Below are positions 4,594 through 6,411 of a DNA stretch of 6,411 nt, one piece after another. Location: contig DAOUUR010000147.1 in the NCBI GenBank assembly GCA_030668045.1, positions 1-6,411 on the forward strand. The letters are read 5' to 3'. A program made the position numbers and the translations under genes. Within the stretch, counting starts at the first letter, position 1. Every line of letters begins with the position of its first letter. The stretch comes from a bacterium (lineage in GTDB: Bacteria; Zixibacteria; MSB-5A5; GN15; FEB-12). A model generated the notes under the pieces. The model did not search any database, was not told the DNA's origin, and saw only the letters and a list, made by a program, of their open reading frames with translations.

Positions 4594-4842
4594 TCAGACT
4601 TTCGTAGTGATGACGCCGCCGGTGAGGTCGTGCGTCGGGGTGTCGAACCAGTTGAGGAGGGCGATGGAGCCATTCTCGCCAGTGTGACGAGCGATCCATG
4701 TGCGAGTTGCAGACTCGATACCCTTGGAGGTCACGCGGCGTCCGATGACGCGCCAGCCCTTGCCGGTGTTCGCTTCAGAGTGCCAAGCGCCGTCGATGAG
4801 ACTCAGGTGAACAGTGATGTGGGAGGGTTTGTTATCGGTCAT
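4594..4842 (-). CDS. 82-residue protein of unknown function
   Basis: I do not recognise this protein. It begins MTDNKPSHITVHLSLIDGAW, then has a basic strand-turn region GWRVIGRRVTSKG (29-41), a helix IESATRTWIARHTG (42-55) and a hydrophobic strand IALLNWF. AT-R-TWIARH faintly recalls the ARxxW helix of the neighbours, but no FxW precedes it, so I keep it outside the family. ATG 4842 is chosen over one four codons upstream. It lies eight bases after the previous stop, and its codons 2-4 (ACC GAT AAC) are the GACCGATAA motif itself. It ends TTKV-TGA-TAA at the motif 4591-4599. Confidence 0.7.
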   Translation of the reverse strand: MTDNKPSHITVHLSLIDGAWHSEANTGKGWRVIGRRVTSKGIESATRTWIARHTGENGSIALLNWFDTPTHDLTGGVITTKV

Positions 4843-4850
4843 TGGAGCTT

Positions 4851-4940
4851 TCAACAGAGTGAGCAGAAAACCATGAGCGTGAGCAGGAGCATCCGCTTGT
4901 TGTTATCGGTCAGTTCAAAGATGGTCAGGAGTGTGTTCAT
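4851..4940 (-). CDS. 29-residue membrane-hairpin-like peptide
   Basis: A very short protein, first gene of operon L2. It has a hydrophobic N-terminus (residues 3-10), a polar charged turn LTDNNKR (10-16), and a hydrophobic stretch MLLLTLMVFCSLC to the end. It resembles the 35-residue product of 5226..5333 in layout. Both have a TLL segment near the start, a charged middle, a hydrophobic tail ending Leu-Cys, and the same final bases CTCTGTTGAAAG. They are probably diverged copies. Codons 10-13 contain GACCGATAA (4903-4911), so the motif lies inside the coding region here. The start is about 28 bases downstream of the expected transcription start, with only a weak ribosome-binding site. Confidence 0.55.
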   Translation of the reverse strand: MNTLLTIFELTDNNKRMLLLTLMVFCSLC

Positions 4941-4971
4941 GGTGAAAAGTGTTGCCCCCTCCACTACTTAA

Positions 4972-4999
4972 AGGATACAATGTGGGCCCCAAAAGTCAA
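4972..4999 (-). promoter_or_regulatory. Repeated sigma70-type promoter for L2
   Basis: Read leftward: TTGACT (4999-4994), 16-base spacer, TATCCT (4977-4972), then TTAAGTAGTGGAGGGGG. Expected start near 4965. It drives the seven-gene operon down to 3361. Its spacer (TTTGGGGCCCACATTG) differs most from the other copies, while the -35 and the core are kept. Confidence 0.8.
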
Positions 5000-5000
5000 G

Positions 5001-5013
5001 TCCGAAGTTCGGA
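5001..5013. promoter_or_regulatory. Perfect palindrome abutting the L2 -35 box
   Basis: TCCGAA-G-TTCGGA is a perfect 6-bp inverted repeat two bases upstream of the -35 of the L2 promoter. The two L1 promoters have related but imperfect sequence at the same place (AATTCCGAAC and AAATCGAAC). An operator for a dimeric regulator is possible; the position suits it, but nothing else supports it. Confidence 0.35.
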
Positions 5014-5029
5014 CTATACCGGATAGCAG

Positions 5030-5064
5030 CTTACCTAAGCCGCACAGGCCAACCTCCGCCGGGC
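5030..5064 (+). repeat. GC-rich interspersed repeat, copy 4
   Basis: CTTACCTAAGCCGCACAGGC then CAACCTCCGCCGGGC, the same orientation as copy 1, with CAGCTTACC shared at the left edge. It lies between the end of L3 (GTCTGATAA, 5069-5077) and the L2 promoter 30 bases away. Again the repeat couples one operon's end to the next promoter. Confidence 0.7.
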
Positions 5065-5071
5065 CGTGTTA

Positions 5072-5215
5072 TCAGACGGTCGGAAACGGTAGGTCGTTCT
5101 CTTTGGCGATGCTGATGAAACCAGCGGCGCCCAGTGACCAGATGGCGATGAGAGCGGACCAAGTTGAGATCAGGGTGCCAACGTCGTGCGGGATGAATGT
5201 GAGAGCTTCGAACAT
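5072..5215 (-). CDS. 47-residue small membrane protein
   Basis: A short protein with one clear membrane segment at about residues 12-37 (starting VGTLISTWSALIAIWSLG), an N-terminus MFEALTFIPHD and a polar tail KENDLPFPTV. I do not recognise it. Size and topology would fit a phage membrane or lysis-associated peptide, but no family mark is visible. ATG 5215 is preceded by AAAGACCGATA, the motif with AAGA as a weak ribosome-binding site. It ends PTV-TGA-TAA through GTCTGATAA. It is the last gene of operon L3, directly after the 35-residue membrane peptide, so two membrane products are co-expressed. Confidence 0.65.
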   Translation of the reverse strand: MFEALTFIPHDVGTLISTWSALIAIWSLGAAGFISIAKENDLPFPTV

Positions 5216-5225
5216 TATCGGTCTT

Positions 5226-5333
5226 TCAACAGAGGATTGCGAATGAGATCAGGGTGAAAATGGCGACACGGCGCCGAGCGGGGATGTAGCCCAGAAGGTC
5301 AGCGAATACGAGACAGAGGAGCGTGAGCATCAT
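5226..5333 (-). CDS. 35-residue two-segment membrane peptide
   Basis: MMLTLLCLVFADLLGYIPA, then Arg-Arg-Arg at 20-22, then VAIFTLISFAILC. Two hydrophobic stretches around a basic turn predict a membrane hairpin. Its start ATGATG overlaps the stop of the upstream gene by four bases, so translation is coupled. The terminal CTCTGTTGAAAG also ends the 29-residue peptide gene at 4851..4940, which has a similar layout. Both stand immediately before a gene whose start carries the GACCGATAA motif. Function is unknown; membrane-depolarising toxin, holin-like or regulatory peptide are all open. Confidence 0.6.
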   Translation of the reverse strand: MMLTLLCLVFADLLGYIPARRRVAIFTLISFAILC

Positions 5334-5653
5334 TTGGCTCTTGCTTCCCAGTCTTTCGCCAGACCCTCAAGGAATTCAGCGAAATCGTCGTGGCCACGTT
5401 CAGCAGCCCAATGGGCACTGACCCGCAGGCCACTGATACGCTGGCTCTGGACGCCAGCCATAAAACCATTGTGACGCTCCGTGTCCATGCGAGCGTAATC
5501 GTCGCAGCGGAACGCGGCGTCTTTGAGATTGGACACGTCCTCCACGCCGATGGAGACGGTCTTATCCCCGCGATCTTCGGCGGCGAGAGTCTTGTCACGC
5601 ATCCGGAGCAGGGCTTCGGCGAGCGTGTGAGATTTATCGGTGATGCTTTTCAT
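5330..5653 (-). CDS. 107-residue helical protein, first gene of L3
   Basis: An unrecognised, mostly helical and charged protein. Residues 1-30 (TLAEALLRMRDKTLAAEDRG) are amphipathic. A strand-like TVSIGVEDVSNLK follows, then CDDYARMDTERHNGFMAG with a cluster of acidic and His residues, and a C-terminal helix DFAEFLEGLAKDWEARAK. No catalytic motif is recognisable. The start is well supported: ATG 5653 follows AAGGACCGATA, where AAGGA is a good ribosome-binding site and the motif joins it to the ATG. It lies 40 bases after the expected transcription start, behind a strong 5' hairpin. The stop overlaps the next gene as ATGATG. Confidence 0.75.
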   Translation of the reverse strand: MKSITDKSHTLAEALLRMRDKTLAAEDRGDKTVSIGVEDVSNLKDAAFRCDDYARMDTERHNGFMAGVQSQRISGLRVSAHWAAERGHDDFAEFLEGLAKDWEARAK

Positions 5654-5672
5654 TATCGGTCCTTGTGTGCCA

Positions 5673-5690
5673 GAGGGGGAAAACCCCCTC
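5673..5690 (-). promoter_or_regulatory. Perfect 5' leader hairpin of L3
   Basis: In the leftward RNA, GAGGGGG-UUUU-CCCCCUC is a perfect 7-bp, GC-rich stem starting within a few bases of the expected 5' end. It ends about 10 bases before AAGGA, the ribosome-binding site. A stabilising cap structure is more likely than a terminator, since no U-run follows. Confidence 0.6.
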
Positions 5691-5699
5691 ACTACTTAA

Positions 5700-5727
5700 A
5701 GGATACAATCTAGGACCGGAAAGTCAA
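5700..5727 (-). promoter_or_regulatory. Repeated sigma70-type promoter for L3
   Basis: Read leftward: TTGACT (5727-5722), 16-base spacer ending CCTAGATTG, TATCCT (5705-5700), then TTAAGTAGTGAGGGGG. The spacer is nearly identical to that of the 6278 copy. Expected start near 5693. Confidence 0.8.
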
Positions 5728-5755
5728 ACCAAATGTCCCAACATTGTCTGATAAT

Positions 5756-5790
5756 GCCGGCGGAGGTGGGCCTGTATCGCTTGGGTAAGG
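5756..5790 (-). repeat. GC-rich interspersed repeat, copy 5
   Basis: Read leftward: CCTTACCCAAGCGATACAGG then CCCACCTCCGCCGGC, more diverged than copies 1-4. It is followed at once by ATTATCAGAC (motif 5746-5754). It lies between the L4 terminator and the L3 promoter, keeping the order repeat, 9-mer, promoter. Confidence 0.6.
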
Positions 5791-5791
5791 T

Positions 5792-5837
5792 GGGTTAAAT
5801 AGACAAGCCCTGAGTTGCGTATTCGCATTCACAGGGC
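5792..5837 (-). terminator. Intrinsic terminator of operon L4
   Basis: In the leftward RNA, GCCCUG (5837-5832) pairs with CAGGGC (5812-5807), with an inner GCG/CGC pairing around a 4-base loop. UUGUCUAUUUAA follows. The 12-base tail is identical to that of the terminator at 1092..1127. Confidence 0.7.
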
Positions 5838-5855
5838 CGTCCAACCGTGCATGGA

Positions 5856-6044
5856 TTACCAGACGTTATCTGGCGTGCGTTCGTGGGCGCGTACTTTCTG
5901 TTTAGAGCCGACGGTGCCCACCCCGGCTTGCCCACCCTTGTAAGTTGGCGGGACTTCTTCTTTGACCTGGCTGCGTCGGGTGCGACCCTACGCTTCCTCA
6001 GTCAATCTTTGCAATTCATTCAGTTGTCTTGTCGCGGCCGCGAT
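5856..6044 (-). pseudogene. In-frame continuation of the L4 gene beyond two amber codons
   Basis: Directly after the TAG of 6045..6233, the same frame reads 18 codons (IAAATRQLNELQRLTEEA), a second TAG at 5988-5990, then 43 codons rich in Lys, Arg and Gly. These end PDNVW before TAA 5856-5858. The first part is a good amphipathic helix continuing the gene's basic helical tail. The end falls in frame on GTCTGGTAA, a one-base variant of GTCTGATAA, which closes other genes with Asn-Val-stop. No plausible start exists in between. Options are an amber-suppressed or readthrough extension, or a gene tail disabled by two nonsense mutations (CAG to TAG would suffice for each). Openness alone is weak evidence; the in-phase end motif is the stronger argument. 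Confidence 0.4.
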
Positions 6045-6233
6045 CTACGCGGCTTTATTCTCGCGGACGAAGTTCTTCGCTCGCTTGACGAGAATCCGAC
6101 CCAGGCGCTTGTGGCCAGCGGTCATGTAGTTCTCGGCGAACCATTGAGCCACTTGCAGACCGGTTAGGTCGCCAAGCTCCATGGTGTCAAGGTCAGCTTC
6201 GGCGTTAGCAGCGGCGCGGTCAAAATCGTTCAT
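6045..6233 (-). CDS. 62-residue basic helical protein, first gene of L4
   Basis: A small protein with an acidic N-terminal half (DFDRAAANAEADLDTMELGD) and a basic C-terminal half containing AQWFAENYMTAGHKRLGRIL (29-48) and VKRAKNFVRENKAA. A WF...YM.AGHKRLGRIL segment looks familiar from phage hypothetical proteins, though I cannot name a function. ATG 6233 is preceded by CAAGGAACACC, a good AAGGA ribosome-binding site at proper spacing, within the leader of the L4 promoter. It stops at TAG 6045-6047, but coding-like sequence continues in frame (see the entry at 5856). It is the only gene of its transcript, which ends at the terminator 5792..5837. Confidence 0.75.
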   Translation of the reverse strand: MNDFDRAAANAEADLDTMELGDLTGLQVAQWFAENYMTAGHKRLGRILVKRAKNFVRENKAA

Positions 6234-6253
6234 GGTGTTCCTTGTAGGTGCGT

Positions 6254-6268
6254 GAGAGAAACCCCCTC
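6254..6268 (-). promoter_or_regulatory. 5' leader hairpin of L4
   Basis: In the leftward RNA GAGGG-GGUUU-CUCUC can form a 5-bp stem (one G-U pair) at the expected 5' end. It is the weaker counterpart of the perfect hairpin at 5673..5690 and sits at the same distance from its promoter. Confidence 0.35.
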
Positions 6269-6277
6269 ACTACTTAA

Positions 6278-6305
6278 AGGATACAATCTAGGACCGAAAA
6301 GTCAA
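6278..6305 (-). promoter_or_regulatory. Repeated sigma70-type promoter for L4
   Basis: Read leftward: TTGACT (6305-6300), 16-base spacer ending CCTAGATTG, TATCCT (6283-6278), then TTAAGTAGTGAGGGGG. Expected start near 6271, 38 bases before the ATG. Confidence 0.8.
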
Positions 6306-6323
6306 GCAGAAAACTCCCACAAT

Positions 6324-6375
6324 GCCGGCGGCCTGCGGCGTGTGAGTCCTGGGCGGCTTGTGAGGGTTGGGTAAT
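6324..6375 (-). repeat. Degenerate GC-rich repeat, copy 6
   Basis: GCCGGCGG at 6324 and GGCGGCTTGTGAGGGTTGGG with a following TAA (6351-6373) resemble the two ends of the interspersed repeat, separated by extra sequence. It lies just upstream of the L4 promoter, the position the other copies take. The match is partial. Confidence 0.35.
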
Positions 6376-6411
6376 CTAGAAGAACGACGGACGGAAGTCA
6401 GGTGAGTTGGG

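Larger units (their letters stand above)
2497..5864. repeat. Dispersed 9-mer GACCGATAA / GTCTGATAA
   Basis: Leftward GACCGATAA ends at 2497, 4832, 4903, 5215 and 5653. Leftward GTCTGATAA ends at 2753, 3612, 3877, 4096, 4591 and 5069; GTCTGGTAA ends at 5856. Rightward GACCGATAA starts at 2593, 2692 and 2882; rightward GTCTGATAA starts at 2999, 3061 and 5746. Only these two combinations occur, never GTCCGATAA or GACTGATAA. In genes, the first form sits at starts (GACCGATAATG). The second supplies Val-TGA-TAA at ends, with an ATG one to five bases later. Rightward copies are intergenic and lie beside GC-rich repeats or promoter units. Confidence 0.85.

Noticed and set aside
3835..4971. Rightward 378-codon open frame, the longest in the window
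   Set aside because: It is antisense to six leftward genes that have a promoter, coupled starts and family similarity. Its own product is an Arg/Cys/Ser/Gly-rich sequence without domain character.
2749..5064. Repeated peptide LPKPHRPTSAG in several frames
   Set aside because: It is only the translation of the GC-rich DNA repeat in one frame. The surrounding ORFs have no starts or other coding features.
1756..6047. Genome-wide reassignment of TAG
   Set aside because: TAG at 1756-1758 ends a gene one base before the next ATG, and reading through it gives an implausible sequence overlapping that gene. Only a local readthrough remains possible.
5847..6167. Rightward 106-codon open frame
   Set aside because: It is in exact codon phase opposite the leftward L4 gene, where CTA is the complement of TAG, so its openness is a shadow effect. 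It has no ribosome-binding site, and the leftward gene has promoter and leader.

Overview
The window looks like an early or accessory region of a tailed-phage genome, or a prophage. It is packed with very short genes (29 to 112 residues) in tightly overlapping operons, with strong sigma70-type promoters repeated almost verbatim and with intrinsic terminators. No structural, replication or integration gene and no tRNA is visible, so the host cannot be named. One protein (4250..4588) carries a KYVRIVR / KAASWKSPA signature that I recall from phage hypothetical proteins, and the 6045..6233 product has an AGHKRLGRILVK segment that also looks phage-like. Most other products are unrecognised.

Layout. 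Positions 1-1130 are a rightward arm: three overlapping paralogous genes (58..273, 263..481, 478..711), a control region with four 10-bp repeats and a possible 8-codon leader, a basic helical protein (850..1068) and a terminator. Everything from 1141 onward is leftward. Operon L1 (promoters at 2543 and 2642) carries 2312..2482, 2049..2267, 1756..2052, 1449..1754 and 1141..1452. Positions 2702-3360 hold no convincing gene, only repeats. Operon L2 (promoter at 4972) carries seven genes from 4940 down to 3361. Operon L3 (promoter at 5700) carries 5330..5653, 5226..5333 and 5072..5215. Operon L4 (promoter at 6278) carries 6045..6233, possibly extended through two in-frame amber codons to 5856, and ends in a terminator at 5792..5837.

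Three signals stand out. (1) About ten of the small genes, on both strands, are divergent members of one family: Phe-x-Trp, then beta-like strands, then Ala-Arg-x-x-Trp and an aromatic after Gly. (2) A 9-mer seen in only two exact versions, GACCGATAA and GTCTGATAA, occurs 17 times (plus one near match). It sits at starts in the first form and supplies Val-stop-stop ends in the second. (3) Each leftward transcription unit has the same front end: GC-rich repeat, clonal promoter, often a 5' hairpin, then the small genes. Together these look like a modular cassette system for expanding and shuffling small accessory genes. What the proteins do is unknown.
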